Assembly (NCBI GenBank): GCA_902167985.1
Contig: CABHNZ010000007.1
Coordinates: 124,001-188,000 of the forward strand
Reading direction: 5' to 3'
Source: Shinella sp. UYSO24
GTDB lineage: Bacteria > Pseudomonadota > Alphaproteobacteria > Rhizobiales > Rhizobiaceae
Length of the DNA stretch: 64,000 nt
Shown here: in pieces, positions 39,304-47,932 of the stretch
Layout: every line of letters begins with the position of its first letter
How positions within the stretch are numbered: position 1 is the stretch's first letter
The notes under the pieces: generated by a model
Told to the model about the DNA's origin: nothing
The model's database searches: none
The model's input: the letters and a program-made list of their open reading frames with translations, nothing else
Program-made: the position numbers and the translations under genes

Positions 39304-39335
39304 GTCTGACCTTGAGTCTGGCCTTGAGCCTGATC
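39300..39335 (+). repeat. Three 12-bp tandem repeats at the MarR stop codon
   Basis: TTGAGTCTGACC, TTGAGTCTGGCC and TTGAGCCTGATC at 39300, 39312 and 39324. The gene's TGA is at 39301-39303. With a 12-bp period each copy supplies at least one further in-frame TGA. Confidence 0.85.
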
Positions 39336-39364
39336 CGGCAACAACCCCGTTATCGAGCATTGCC

Positions 39365-40222
39365 ATGACCGCACAATTCGATCGCCGCCTTCATGCCTTC
39401 CGTTCCGATCTTGCCGACATAAGGCTAAAGGGACAGGTCGAGGCAGAGCGCTTTGCCGAAGGCGAGCCCGCCACGATCTCCGTGCCGGTTGCGCAGCTGC
39501 GCCCGGTGCCGGATCTCGCCCGCGGCATTGATACAGAACTGCTTTTCGGGGAAAGCGTGCGCGTCTTTGATCGCCGCGATGGCTTTGCCTGGGTGCAGGC
39601 CGAGGAGGATGGCTATGTCGGCTATCTGCCGGAAACCATGCTGTCCGAGCCAGTAGTGGCGACGCACTGGATTTCGACGCCGCGCACCTTCGTCTATCCC
39701 GAAGCGGAGCTTCGCAAGCCCGTGGTCACGGCGCTCTCTATGGGCAGCCGCATCGCGGTGACGGGGGAGGCCGAAACCCGCGGCACCCGCTACTTCATGC
39801 TGGCCGGCGGAGGCGCCGTCATCGCCAATCATTGCATAGCCTTTGGTGCTTCTGCGGATGCCGATTATGTGGCGATTGCCGCACGCTTCGCTGAGACGCC
39901 CTATCTCTGGGGTGGCCGCTCCGGTTTCGGCATCGATTGCTCCGGCCTGGTGCAGCTGGCGCTGATGATGGCCGGCAAGCCTGCTCCGCGTGACAGCGAC
40001 ATGCAGGCAAGCTTCGGCGAGCCCATCGCCCGCGAGGAACTTCGGCGCGGCGATCTCGTTTTCTGGAAGGGCCATGTGGCGATCATGGAGGATGCGGAAA
40101 CCATACTTCATGCCAATGGCCATACGATGAGCGTGGCGCGGGAAAATTTTGAAGCCGCCGTCGAGCGCATCGGCTGGCTCTATGACGTCCGACAGGCTAC
40201 CGGCGGATTGTCTGAGATCTGA
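39365..40222 (+). CDS. NlpC/P60-family cell-wall hydrolase with SH3-like N-terminus
   Basis: A 285-residue putative peptidoglycan endopeptidase. The N-terminal half (residues about 40-150) is SH3-like (ESVRVFDRRDGFAWVQAEEDGYVGYL). The C-terminal half is an NlpC/P60 domain with the catalytic Cys in GIDCSGLVQLAL, the His in WKGHVAIM and the third polar residue in LHANGHTM. No signal peptide is evident. It starts at ATG 39365 and is probably co-transcribed with the MarR-type gene. Confidence 0.88.
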   Translation: MTAQFDRRLHAFRSDLADIRLKGQVEAERFAEGEPATISVPVAQLRPVPDLARGIDTELLFGESVRVFDRRDGFAWVQAEEDGYVGYLPETMLSEPVVATHWISTPRTFVYPEAELRKPVVTALSMGSRIAVTGEAETRGTRYFMLAGGGAVIANHCIAFGASADADYVAIAARFAETPYLWGGRSGFGIDCSGLVQLALMMAGKPAPRDSDMQASFGEPIAREELRRGDLVFWKGHVAIMEDAETILHANGHTMSVARENFEAAVERIGWLYDVRQATGGLSEI

Positions 40223-40332
40223 CCCTGTGGCGTGAATATTCACGCAATCGTGGCCATCTCCCGGTGGCATCGTGGCCAGCCCATGCATATGTGAAGTCTG
40301 TCCGCGAGTTTGGCGGACGAGGAGTTGAGACA

Positions 40333-40695
40333 ATGCCGAAGGGTGCCTGGATCCTGCCTGCCGCAATGCTCGCGGCCGTCATCGTGGTGGCCGTGCTGCC
40401 GGGCTCGGTCTTTGCTGCGGATCGCAACATCTTTTCCAAGTCGAACGAGAGCTATTACAAGGATCTTCCCGGCGTCGTGCCGCAGGAAGAGGTCGTCAAG
40501 CCGGACGACTACAAGTGCCGAAGCGATATCGAGGATGTCTACCGTCACCGCGGCTATTACGACACGCTGTTCGGCGATTTGGAGCCGACGCGTATCTATA
40601 CCTGCAAGACGAAGAGCGGTGTCACCTATCGCGGCACACAGATGCCGAACACCCAGTGGGTGCCTGGCCTCAATCCCTACGATCTGCCCCGCTGA
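40333..40695 (+). CDS. Conserved exported protein of unknown function
   Basis: A 120-residue protein with a signal peptide (WILPAAMLAAVIVVAVLPGSVFA, cleavage before AD). The mature part is hydrophilic with two Cys (DDYKCRSDIED and IYTCKTKSG), probably a disulphide, and ends NTQWVPGLNPYDLPR. It begins 111 bases after the NlpC/P60 gene. No family was recognised. Confidence 0.75.
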   Translation: MPKGAWILPAAMLAAVIVVAVLPGSVFAADRNIFSKSNESYYKDLPGVVPQEEVVKPDDYKCRSDIEDVYRHRGYYDTLFGDLEPTRIYTCKTKSGVTYRGTQMPNTQWVPGLNPYDLPR

Positions 40696-40998
40696 GGGGC
40701 GCAAGAGCGTCTGATCTCACCGATCCCCGAATCCGTGTGGCAACGCGCCCAAAACCCTCTCTGAGGGGGCGTGGAACGCCGTGCCGCGGGCAGTCATCGC
40801 AGTGGGGTGAATCTGCAGCCCAAGCCTCTCCCGGCCGTGCTCCAAAGAGCATCGGCAGCCACGGAGGCAAGACTGTCGGGCGTGTGGAAAATCGTGTCGC
40901 GATGAAATCGGCAATATCGGCCGGTTCCCCGTAAGGGGTTGATTTCTAAATCACATCTTCATCGGAAAATTTCGATCATGGTGTTGATCGAAGGGAAA
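40696..40998. other. Intergenic region without a supported gene
   Basis: 303 bases between the exported protein and tRNA-Leu. Open frames here lack good ribosome sites and resemble no known protein. No strong terminator or promoter was found. Confidence 0.6.
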
Positions 40999-41085
40999 TG
41001 GTGCCCAGAAGAGGACTCGAACCTCCACACCCTTTCGGGTACCAGCACCTGAAGCTGGCGCGTCTACCAATTCCGCCATCTGGGC
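40999..41085 (-). tRNA. tRNA-Leu (anticodon CAG)
   Basis: The minus strand starts GCCCAGATGGCGGAATTGG and forms an 87-base class II tRNA with a long variable arm, T-loop GGTTCGAGTCC and encoded CCA (TGG at 40999-41001 on plus). The anticodon loop reads TTCAGGT, giving CAG. Confidence 0.95.
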
Positions 41086-41094
41086 GACGAGGAG

Positions 41095-41123
41095 CATGTA
41101 CGGGGGCAGGCTCGAAGTGTCAA
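41095..41123 (-). promoter_or_regulatory. Promoter of tRNA-Leu
   Basis: On the minus strand a perfect TTGACA (plus 41118-41123) and TACATG (plus 41095-41100) are separated by exactly 17 bases, 10 bases upstream of the tRNA 5' end. A textbook sigma-70 arrangement. Confidence 0.75.
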
Positions 41124-41177
41124 CAGGGTTTTTGAACTTTCTGCGTCAGTTGCGAAAAAACATGTGCCGACATGCTT

Positions 41178-41498
41178 TTAGCCGAGGTTTTCCCCAGCCG
41201 TCCGGTCATGGCTGCGGTCGACATGGCCGAGGTCGCGATCCGGGTCTATCACGTCGCGCACCCGCTGTTTCAGCTCTTTCGGACCGGGGAACCCGCCATC
41301 CCGCTTGCGTTCCCACAAAAGCGCGCCGTCGAGCCGGATTTCGAACACGCCGCCCGTGCCGGGAATGAGCCCGACCTCCCCAAGCGAATCACTGAATGTC
41401 TGCAAAAGCTCCTGTGCCATCCAGCCGGCGCGCAGCAGCCAGTTACACTGGGTGCAATAGAGAATGGTGATATGCGGCTTTGTCGTCGCGTCGGTCAT
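41178..41498 (-). CDS. SelT/SelW/SelH-family thioredoxin-like protein (Cys form)
   Basis: A 106-residue Rdx-type protein. The redox motif is ITILYCTQCNWLLRA (CxxC, where animal members have CxxU). The later GTGGVFEIRLDGALLWERKRDGGFP, with the conserved FEI and LLW motifs, matches the family. I chose ATG 41498 because GGAG lies 9 bases upstream; an in-frame ATG at 41516 is possible. A charged tail (RDLGHVDRSHDRTAGENLG) extends past the usual end. Role probably in redox balance. Confidence 0.82.
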   Translation of the reverse strand: MTDATTKPHITILYCTQCNWLLRAGWMAQELLQTFSDSLGEVGLIPGTGGVFEIRLDGALLWERKRDGGFPGPKELKQRVRDVIDPDRDLGHVDRSHDRTAGENLG

Positions 41499-41585
41499 CT
41501 TGATCGTCTCCATCATCCTTCAGGTCCGGTGCCGGGCTTGGGCGGTCACGCCTTGAGCCGGCTCGCATTGCGTTTACATTGTCTG

Positions 41586-42482
41586 CTATTTGCGGCCTGC
41601 CGCCAGACGCTCTTCCTCGGCCTCGACAAGCGCCACCCGCACCATGGTCGCAAGATCGCGCTCCATATGCCCGAGGGCCGCCACCCGCTCGAAGCTGGCC
41701 AGCGAGGCGGCAGTGGCGGGTATGGCGATACCGAGCTGTTCGGCAAAGTCGCGCACGACGCGCGCATCCTTGATCGCCCCCGACACGGGAAAGCCCACCG
41801 CCTCGCTTTCGCCGGTAATGATTGGCAGGCGGCTTTTCATCGCCGGGCTGGCGGCCGGGCTGCCGGAAAGGACGGCAATCATCCTCTCTGCCGGAAGGCC
41901 CGCCTTGGCGCCGAGCGTGATCGCCTCCTTCATCGTCTGCCAGAGCCCGATCAGCATCATGTTGTTGACGAGCTTGGCCGACAGTCCGTCCCCCAGCGGT
42001 CCGATATGATGGACACGGTCGGAAAGCTTGTCGGCAATCGGGCGGAAGCGCTCGAAGTCTTCGGCCGCGCCGCCGATATAAAGCCCCGCTCTGCCGCCCA
42101 GCACCGTTTCCGGCCCGCCGGAGATCGGCGCATCGAGAAGCCGGGCACCGGCCACCGTGATCGCCTCCTGATGGGCGCGCAGCGTCTGCGGGCTGATCGT
42201 GCTGGTCTCGACCACGAGCTTGCCTGCAAGCGGCAGGCCGGCGAGCGTCCGCATAACGCTGTCGACGGCTGCGTCATCGATCAGCGAGGAGAGAATGATG
42301 TCGCTCGTCGCTGATAGCGCTGCGATATCCTCCGCCGTCTTGATGCCAAGTGCAGCTGCCTTGTCCGCATCTATCCCGCTGCGGTTCCAGCCGGTAACGT
42401 GAAAACCGCAGGCGGCGAGGCGCCCGGCAATTGCGCTGCCCATTCGCCCAAGGCCGATAATGCCGATCCTCGTTTCGCTCAT
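41586..42482 (-). CDS. NAD(P)-dependent beta-hydroxyacid dehydrogenase (HIBADH family)
   Basis: A 298-residue enzyme. The Rossmann motif IGIIGLGRMGSAIA is at residues 6-19. The substrate motif is LLDAPISGGPETV, the catalytic Lys is in LSAKLVNNMMLIGLWQTMKEAI and cofactor-binding sequence follows in FPVSGAIKDARVV. Related to 3-hydroxyisobutyrate and tartronate semialdehyde reductases; the exact substrate cannot be read from sequence. Intact. Confidence 0.86.
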   Translation of the reverse strand: MSETRIGIIGLGRMGSAIAGRLAACGFHVTGWNRSGIDADKAAALGIKTAEDIAALSATSDIILSSLIDDAAVDSVMRTLAGLPLAGKLVVETSTISPQTLRAHQEAITVAGARLLDAPISGGPETVLGGRAGLYIGGAAEDFERFRPIADKLSDRVHHIGPLGDGLSAKLVNNMMLIGLWQTMKEAITLGAKAGLPAERMIAVLSGSPAASPAMKSRLPIITGESEAVGFPVSGAIKDARVVRDFAEQLGIAIPATAASLASFERVAALGHMERDLATMVRVALVEAEEERLAAGRK

Positions 42483-42658
42483 TCTGCCATCCTCCTGTCC
42501 GCCGCCCGTCTTCCCGTTGCGGGCTTCCGCTGCATTTGTAGGGCAGTTTGGCCGTATCGGGAAAGCAGCTATCTGTAATGCCGGCGATTGCTGCCATGGC
42601 GTGCCGTGGAACCATTCTCTCGCGCAGGCATTGTGTTGGCTGGAAGGAGGAACATTCC

Positions 42659-42991
42659 ATGGCTTACGATCCCAATCAGACCAACCGTCCGGATCTTCGC
42701 AATCCGGACCTCCGTACCACGGTGGATATCCGCGAGAAGCGGTCTTCCTCGTGGGTAACATGGGTTGCCATTCTCGCCGTCGTCGTTGTCGGCGCGTTCG
42801 TCTGGTCGCAGATGGGCGGCAATACGGCAACTGACCAGACCACGACGTCATCCACCACGCCGCCGGCTCAGACGCAGAGCGCGCCGGCCCCGGCTCCGAT
42901 GACGCCGGCAGCCCCGCCGGCCGGCGGTAATGCTGCCCCTGCCGCTCCTGCCAATGGTGGCACCGGCGGCACTGGCACCAGCCAGCCGTAA
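42659..42991 (+). CDS. Single-pass membrane protein with Ala/Pro-rich tail
   Basis: A 110-residue protein. An N-terminal polar segment (DPNQTNRPDLRNPDLRTTVDI) precedes one membrane helix (WVTWVAILAVVVVGAFVW, about residues 32-50). The tail is low complexity, rich in Thr, Ala, Pro and Gly. The start at 42659 has a strong AAGGAGG eight bases upstream. The family is not recognised. The topology suggests an inner-membrane anchor with a periplasmic tail. A terminator follows at 43058. Confidence 0.72.
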   Translation: MAYDPNQTNRPDLRNPDLRTTVDIREKRSSSWVTWVAILAVVVVGAFVWSQMGGNTATDQTTTSSTTPPAQTQSAPAPAPMTPAAPPAGGNAAPAAPANGGTGGTGTSQP

Positions 42992-43057
42992 TCATCCATA
43001 GGCGGATTTTACGATTGGCCGGATGAAGTAAAACGGATGAATATCCGACAGCGACGA

Positions 43058-43088
43058 GAGGCCGCTTGCCGCAAGGCAGGCGGCCTTT
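43058..43088 (+). terminator. Rho-independent terminator
   Basis: AGGCCGCTTGCC and GGCAGGCGGCCT form a 12-bp stem (one wobble) with loop GCAA, followed by TTTC. Closes the membrane-protein gene ending at 42991. Confidence 0.75.
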
Positions 43089-43119
43089 CATGTCGGTTGA
43101 CGGCAATCATAGGTTGTTA

Positions 43120-43133
43120 TCACGAAGTCGTGA
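43120..43133. promoter_or_regulatory. Palindrome TCACGA-AG-TCGTGA upstream of proV
   Basis: A 14-base dyad with perfect 6-bp arms, the size of a repressor half-turn site. No cognate regulator is evident nearby. Position about 390 bases before proV. Confidence 0.35.
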
Positions 43134-43525
43134 ATACGAATTTATGGCAGACCGAAAACGGACGAGACGCCTTGTTAGCCAGTGGATCACGTCGGAAATG
43201 ACGTATTTGAGACAACGATTGCGCGAGAAAAATAACGCCACATTTGTGGACATATGCGGATCGCGACCCTAAAACTCTCATAGCCGATCAAGGCTGCTGG
43301 GGTCGCCGCGAACGGGCAGAATGAATATCTGTCGCGTCTTGCATGGGTATATTTCCCGATATTGCGACATAAAGACGATCGCCTCCGATCGATGTTTGAG
43401 AACGTCTCGGATGGATTGCGATCGACTGAGAAAAATAACCGAAGATCGATGTTTTTACATCGGTCTCATTGGGCTGGAAACGACAAGGAGCTTGCCTGGA
43501 CTACCGAGTCCGGGCCCAGATATAT

Positions 43526-44811
43526 ATGGCTTTTACAACTGAAAATGACGCGCCGGTTGAACCGGCTTCGACCAAGATCAGTCTCAAGAACGTCTACAAG
43601 GTGTTCGGCGAACGGCCGGACAAGGCGCTCGACATGGTTCGCGCCGGAAAGACGAAACAGGAAATTCACGCCGAGACCGGCTGTTCGGTCGGTGTCAACG
43701 ATGCCAGCTTCGAGATCCGCTCAGGCGAGATCTTCGTCATTATGGGCCTTTCGGGCTCCGGCAAATCCACGCTTCTGCGGCTCCTGAACCGCCTGATCGA
43801 GCCGACCGCCGGTTCGATCGAGATCGACGGACAGGACATTACGAAAATGTCGCGCCGCGAGCTGATCGCGCTTCGCCGCCGCAATATCGGCATGGTGTTC
43901 CAGTCCTTCGCGCTTCTGCCCAATCGCACGGTGCTGAACAACGCCGCCTTCGGTCTTGAAGTGGCCGGCGTCGGCGAGGCTGAGCGCAAGCAAAAGGCGC
44001 TCGCCGCGCTGAAGGCCGTCGGCCTCGACGCTATGCCGAAAGCCGTCCCGACCAGCTGTCGGGCGGCATGAAGCAGCGCGTCGGCCTGGCAAGGGCGCTT
44101 GCCGCCGAGCCGAGCATTCTTCTGATGGATGAAGCCTTCTCGGCGCTCGACCCTCTGATCCGCACCGAAATGCAGGATGAACTCGTTCGCATTCAGGCCG
44201 AGCACAGCCGCACCATCGTCTTCGTCAGCCATGATCTCGATGAGGCGATGCGCATCGGCGACCGGATCTGCATCATGCAGAACGGCAATGTCGTGCAGGT
44301 CGGTACGCCGGACGAGATCGTCATGAGCCCGGCAAATGACTACGTCCGGTCCTTCTTCCGCAATGTCGATGTTTCGCAGGTCTTCAAGGCCGGCGATATC
44401 GCCCGCAAGAACCAGGTGACGATCATCGAGCGTCAGGGTGTCTCTGCCGCGGCGGCGCTGGAGCGGATGAAGAGCTATGACCGCGATTATGCGATCATCA
44501 TCGGTCGCGACAAGCGCTATCACGGCATGGTCAGCCAGTCCTCGCTGATCGAGCGGCTGAAGGAGCGCAAGGCGGCTGCGGCAGCCAATGGCGACATCAA
44601 CGGCAAGCCGGCGCAGGCCAGCCAGGCGGACGCCTATCGTCATGCCTACCTGCCGGACGTCGAACCGATCGATGCCTCGGAAACCCTCTCCAACGTGCTT
44701 GGCAAGGTAGCGGCGAGCCCCTGGCCGGTTCCGGTGGTCGATGATGGCAACCGCTATCTCGGCTCGATCAGCAAATCCGCCCTTCTTGAAACGCTCGACC
44801 GCGCCGGCTGA
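43526..44811 (+). CDS. proV: ProV-type glycine betaine/choline ABC transporter ATPase (frameshifted as sequenced)
   Basis: ATPase of a quaternary amine importer, 428 residues when repaired. The ProV-specific N-terminal region KISLKNVYKVFGERPDKALDMVRAGKTKQEI precedes Walker A MGLSGSGKSTLLRLLN. The frame is lost near 44031. One base added gives [27 protein letters not shown], restoring the signature motif, and Walker B ILLMDEAFSALDPLIR follows. CBS-like regulatory sequence occupies about 290-428. The start ATG at 43526 has no clear Shine-Dalgarno sequence; an in-frame CTG at 43496 near AAGGAG is an alternative. Confidence 0.87.
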
Positions 44812-44867
44812 TCGCTGAAAAGCAGATCGCCCGCGGATCAGGCCCTCCAATAGATCGGATCATCTCC

Positions 44868-45764
44868 ATGAACTTTGATATCGGTGACGCCGTCGACACG
44901 GCCGTCAATTACGTCCTCGACAATTTTTCGCCCGCACTGGATTTCATCGCAGCCGTGATCGGCTTCGTGACCGGCGGCATTCAGTCCGGCCTCGTGGCCA
45001 TCCCCATGCCGCTCGGCATTGCCATTTTCGTTCTCCTGTCGCTCTGGCGGGTCGGCTTCGGCTTTGCCGTCTTCACGGGCGTCGCACTTTATCTCGTCAA
45101 CCATATGGGCCTCTGGGGCGCCATGATGGAAACGCTGTCGCTCGTCATCGCCTCCACCCTGATCGCGATTGCCGTCGGCCTGCCGCTCGGCATTGCCATG
45201 GCTCGCCGTGATACGGTGGCCACCATCGTGCGGCCGATCCTCGACCTGATGCAGACCATGCCGGCCTTTGTCTATCTCATCCCCGCAGCAATGTTCTTCG
45301 GTCTCGGTGCCGTACCGGGTGCGATTGCCACGGTGATCTTCTCCATGCCGCCGGTCGTGCGACTGACCAATCTCGGCATCCGCCAGGTCCATGCGGAATT
45401 CATCGAGGCCGGCCACGCATTCGGCTGCACCTCGCTGCAGCTACTCTTCAAGGTACAGCTGCCGAATGCCCTGCCGTCGATCATGGCCGGCATCAACCAG
45501 ACGATCATGCTGTCGCTTTCCATGGTGGTCATCGCCTCGATGATCGGCGCGGGCGGCATCGGCAACACGGTCCTGACGGGCATCCAGCGCCTTGACGTCG
45601 GCACCGGCTTCGAGGGCGGCCTTGCCGTCGTCATCCTCGCCGTCATCCTCGATCGCATCACCCAGAGCCTCGGCTCGGGCCGGGCAAGCGTCTTCCAGTC
45701 GCTGTTCCGTCGTCGTGGCGAGGCAGCGTCGGCAACGGCCGGGCAGGCCGTGCCCGCCACCTGA
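44868..45764 (+). CDS. proW: ProW-type ABC transporter permease
   Basis: A 298-residue permease with about six membrane helices. The EAA loop is RQVHAEFIEAGHAFGCTSLQLLFKVQLPNALPSIMAGINQ, and the C-terminus GLAVVILAVILDRITQSLG is typical of ProW/OpuAB. It starts 56 bases after proV. Intact. Imports betaine or choline for osmoprotection or catabolism. Confidence 0.93.
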   Translation: MNFDIGDAVDTAVNYVLDNFSPALDFIAAVIGFVTGGIQSGLVAIPMPLGIAIFVLLSLWRVGFGFAVFTGVALYLVNHMGLWGAMMETLSLVIASTLIAIAVGLPLGIAMARRDTVATIVRPILDLMQTMPAFVYLIPAAMFFGLGAVPGAIATVIFSMPPVVRLTNLGIRQVHAEFIEAGHAFGCTSLQLLFKVQLPNALPSIMAGINQTIMLSLSMVVIASMIGAGGIGNTVLTGIQRLDVGTGFEGGLAVVILAVILDRITQSLGSGRASVFQSLFRRRGEAASATAGQAVPAT

Positions 45765-45838
45765 TCCTTTCTCACCACCTCCATTCCATGGTGCGCCGTC
45801 TCCGGCGCACCGCACCCCAACTCCCAAAAGGAGCAAGC

Positions 45839-46731
45839 ATGTTGAAGACATTTGCAACGCTCGGCCTTGCCGCAGCAATTTTCAGCGGCACGATGGCCGC
45901 CCCGATCACCGCCTCGGCCGCGGAAGAGCAGAAGACGGTCAAGATCGGCTGGGCCGCATGGTCGGATGCCGAGTTCGTCACCAAGCTCGCCGCCAAGCTC
46001 ATCAAGGACAAGCTCGGCCAGAAGGTCGAACTGGTGCAGACGGATGTCGCACCGCTCTATCAGGCGTCAGCCGCGGCGATCTCGACGCGATGATGATGGC
46101 CTGGCTACCGGCCACCCACGCCGACTATTACAAGCGCGTCAAGAACCGCGTCGAAACGCTCGGCACCGTCTATGACGGCGCAAAGCTCGGCTGGGTCGTG
46201 CCGAAATACATTCCCGAAAGCGAGATTTCCTCGATCGAGGATCTGAAGAAGCCCGAGGTTCAGGAAAAGCTCGCCGGCACCGTGGACGGTATCGATCCCG
46301 GCGCGGGCCTCACCCGCCTGTCGGAAAAGGCGCTGAAGGATTACGGCCTCGACAAGTACAAGCTGCAGGTCTCCAGCGAAGCCGGCATGCTGACCACCGT
46401 CGACCGCGCCATTCGTGGCAAGAAGTGGTTCGTCGCCACCTCCTGGAGCCCGCACTGGATGTTCGGCAAATACGAGCTTCGCTATCTGAACGACCCGAAG
46501 AAGTCGCTTGGTGATGCGGAACATGTGGATGTTCTGGCGCATAAGGGCTTCAAGGATGAAAACCCGGTGGCGGCCGGCTTCCTGTCGCGGATGAAATTGC
46601 CGCTCTCCGATCTGGAAGCGGCAATGTTCGACGCCCAGAACACGTCCTACGACGCTGCAGTCGATAAATATATCAAGGACCACCCGGACCAGATCAAGGC
46701 GTGGCTTGGCGACGCGGCCGAAAAGGGCTGA
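45839..46731 (+). CDS. proX: ProX-type glycine betaine/choline-binding protein (frameshifted as sequenced)
   Basis: Periplasmic OpuAC-type binding protein, 297 residues when repaired. The signal peptide (FATLGLAAAIFSGTMAAPITASA) is followed by KTVKIGWAAWSDAEFVTKLAAKLI, with an aromatic ligand-box Trp. One G added near 46064 restores APLYQGVSRGDLDAMMMAWLPATHADYY. Later aromatic residues (KKWFVATSWSPHWMFGKYEL) fit a cation-pi cage for quaternary amines. The start at 45839 has AAAGGAG upstream. Probably third gene of the operon. Confidence 0.88.
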
Positions 46732-46743
46732 TCGATAGGATGA

Positions 46744-46776
46744 AGGACGCGGGGCGAAAACACCTGCGTCCCTTCT
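46744..46776 (+). terminator. Possible terminator after proX
   Basis: GGACGCGGG and CCTGCGTCC pair over 9 bases (one wobble) with a 10-base loop; the tail CTTCTGCTC is only moderately T-rich. Position right after the proX stop supports it. Confidence 0.45.
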
Positions 46777-46809
46777 GCTCGAGAATCGACCGAAATGAGG
46801 ACGTGAAAA

Positions 46810-47076
46810 ATGTTCATCGACGGAATGGAAGACGTCATCCCGAGCGACGACACGATCGGCGGCCGCATGTCGCTGGCGCGCGATGCCTGTGAGGTGACGA
46901 TCCCGGAAGCGGCCGAAATGGCCGGTGTGCATGAAGATGTCTGGGCTTCCTGGGAAAACGACCGCGCCGAGCCGATTGCAGGCCATCTCGATACGGTGGC
47001 AGCCGTGCTCGATGTCAGCCTTGCATGGCTGGTGAGCGGCCGCGGCATCGGCCCCGACTGGGCGATCGCCGAGTGA
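46810..47076 (+). CDS. Small XRE-type helix-turn-helix protein
   Basis: An 88-residue protein. The HTH lies in GGRMSLARDACEVTIPEAAEMAGVHEDVWASWEND, with the C-terminal ITVAAVLDVSLAWLVSG-like region (TVAAVLDVSLAWLVSGRG) typical of XRE domains. There is no other domain. GAGGAC lies upstream of the ATG. It follows proX by 79 bases and could regulate it, but no operator evidence was found. Confidence 0.8.
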   Translation: MFIDGMEDVIPSDDTIGGRMSLARDACEVTIPEAAEMAGVHEDVWASWENDRAEPIAGHLDTVAAVLDVSLAWLVSGRGIGPDWAIAE

Positions 47077-47192
47077 CAGTAGCGCGGTCGCAGGGCCGCC
47101 AGCGTGCGGGCCTTTGTTGCGGCCACCCTCTGTCGCCGCTTTGAAAAGATGCTATGCCTTCTCCATCAATGCAGTGCGGCAAGGAGGCAGGC

Positions 47193-47896
47193 ATGTCAGC
47201 GGAAAAGGTAGCGATCATCACGGCGGGCGGAAGCGGCATGGGGGCAGCCTCGGCGCAAAGGCTCGCAGCCGACGGTTACAAGGTTGCCATCCTGTCCTCC
47301 TCCGGAAAAGGCGAGGCTCTGGCGGCAGAACTCGGCGGGCTTGGCGTCACCGGCTCCAACCAGTCGAATGACGATCTGAAGCGGCTTGTCGATCTCACCA
47401 TGGAAAATGGGGCCGCATCGATGCGCTGGTCAACAGCGCCGGCCACGGCCCGCGCGCCGAGATCACCGCCATTACCGACGAGCAATGGCATACCGGCATG
47501 GACGTCTACCTCATGAACGTCGTGCGCCCGGTCCGGCTCGTCACCCCCATCATGCAGGCGCAGAAATCCGGCTCGATCGTCAATATCTCGACCGCCTGGG
47601 CCTTCGAGCCGGCAGCGATGTTCCCCACCTCCGCCGTCTTCCGCGCCGGCCTTGCTGCCTACACGAAGATTTTCGCCGATACCTATGCGGCTGATAATAT
47701 CCGCATCAACAACGTTCTCCCCGGCTGGATCGACAGCCTGCCGCAGACCGACGAACGCCGCGGCAGCGTCCCCATGGGCCGCTACGGCACGAGCGAGGAG
47801 ATCGCCGCCACCGTCGCCTTCCTCGTCTCGGAAGGGGCAGGCTATATCACGGGCCAGAATTTGAAGGTCGATGGCGGCCTGATGCGCGGGATCTGA
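47193..47896 (+). CDS. Atypical short-chain dehydrogenase/reductase lacking the YxxxK pair (frameshifted as sequenced)
   Basis: An SDR-fold protein, 234 residues when one A is added near 47406 (giving MEKWGRIDALVNSAGHGP). The cofactor motif is ITAGGSGMGAASAQRLA, and NSAG is present. The catalytic Ser region is SIVNISTAWAFEP. Where other SDRs have YxxxK, this one reads SAVFRAGLAAYTK, so Tyr and Lys appear replaced by Ser and Arg. The C-terminal GYITGQNLKVDGGL is normal. It may bind NAD(P)H without classical catalysis, or use other residues. AAGGAGG lies before the ATG at 47193. Confidence 0.82.
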
Positions 47897-47929
47897 CGAG
47901 TGGGATCTGGCGGGCGGGATCTGGCGGCC
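47888..47929 (+). repeat. Three 14-bp tandem repeats at the SDR stop codon
   Basis: GGGATCTGACGAGT, GGGATCTGGCGGGC and GGGATCTGGCGGCC at 47888, 47902 and 47916. The stop TGA (47894-47896) is in the first copy; later copies have TGG instead and are out of phase. Confidence 0.85.
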
Positions 47930-47932
47930 GGC

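Larger units (their letters stand above)
42992..43525. other. Long leader/intergenic region before the proVWX-type operon
   Basis: 534 bases with lower GC than the surrounding genes and no supported coding sequence. It contains a terminator (43058-43088), a palindrome TCACGA-AG-TCGTGA at 43120-43133, two direct copies of GATCGATGTTT (43387-43397 and 43444-43454) and a hairpin CGATGT/ACATCG at 43447-43462. The last two features lie 70-140 bases before proV and may control it. Confidence 0.55.

Noticed and set aside
42992-43525. Known riboswitch before the betaine importer
   Set aside because: None of the conserved cores I can recognise by eye (TPP, cobalamin, SAM, FMN, glycine) is present.
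43321-43542. 73-codon open frame upstream of proV
   Set aside because: It overlaps the proV start, has odd composition and no convincing ribosome site; more likely part of the non-coding leader.
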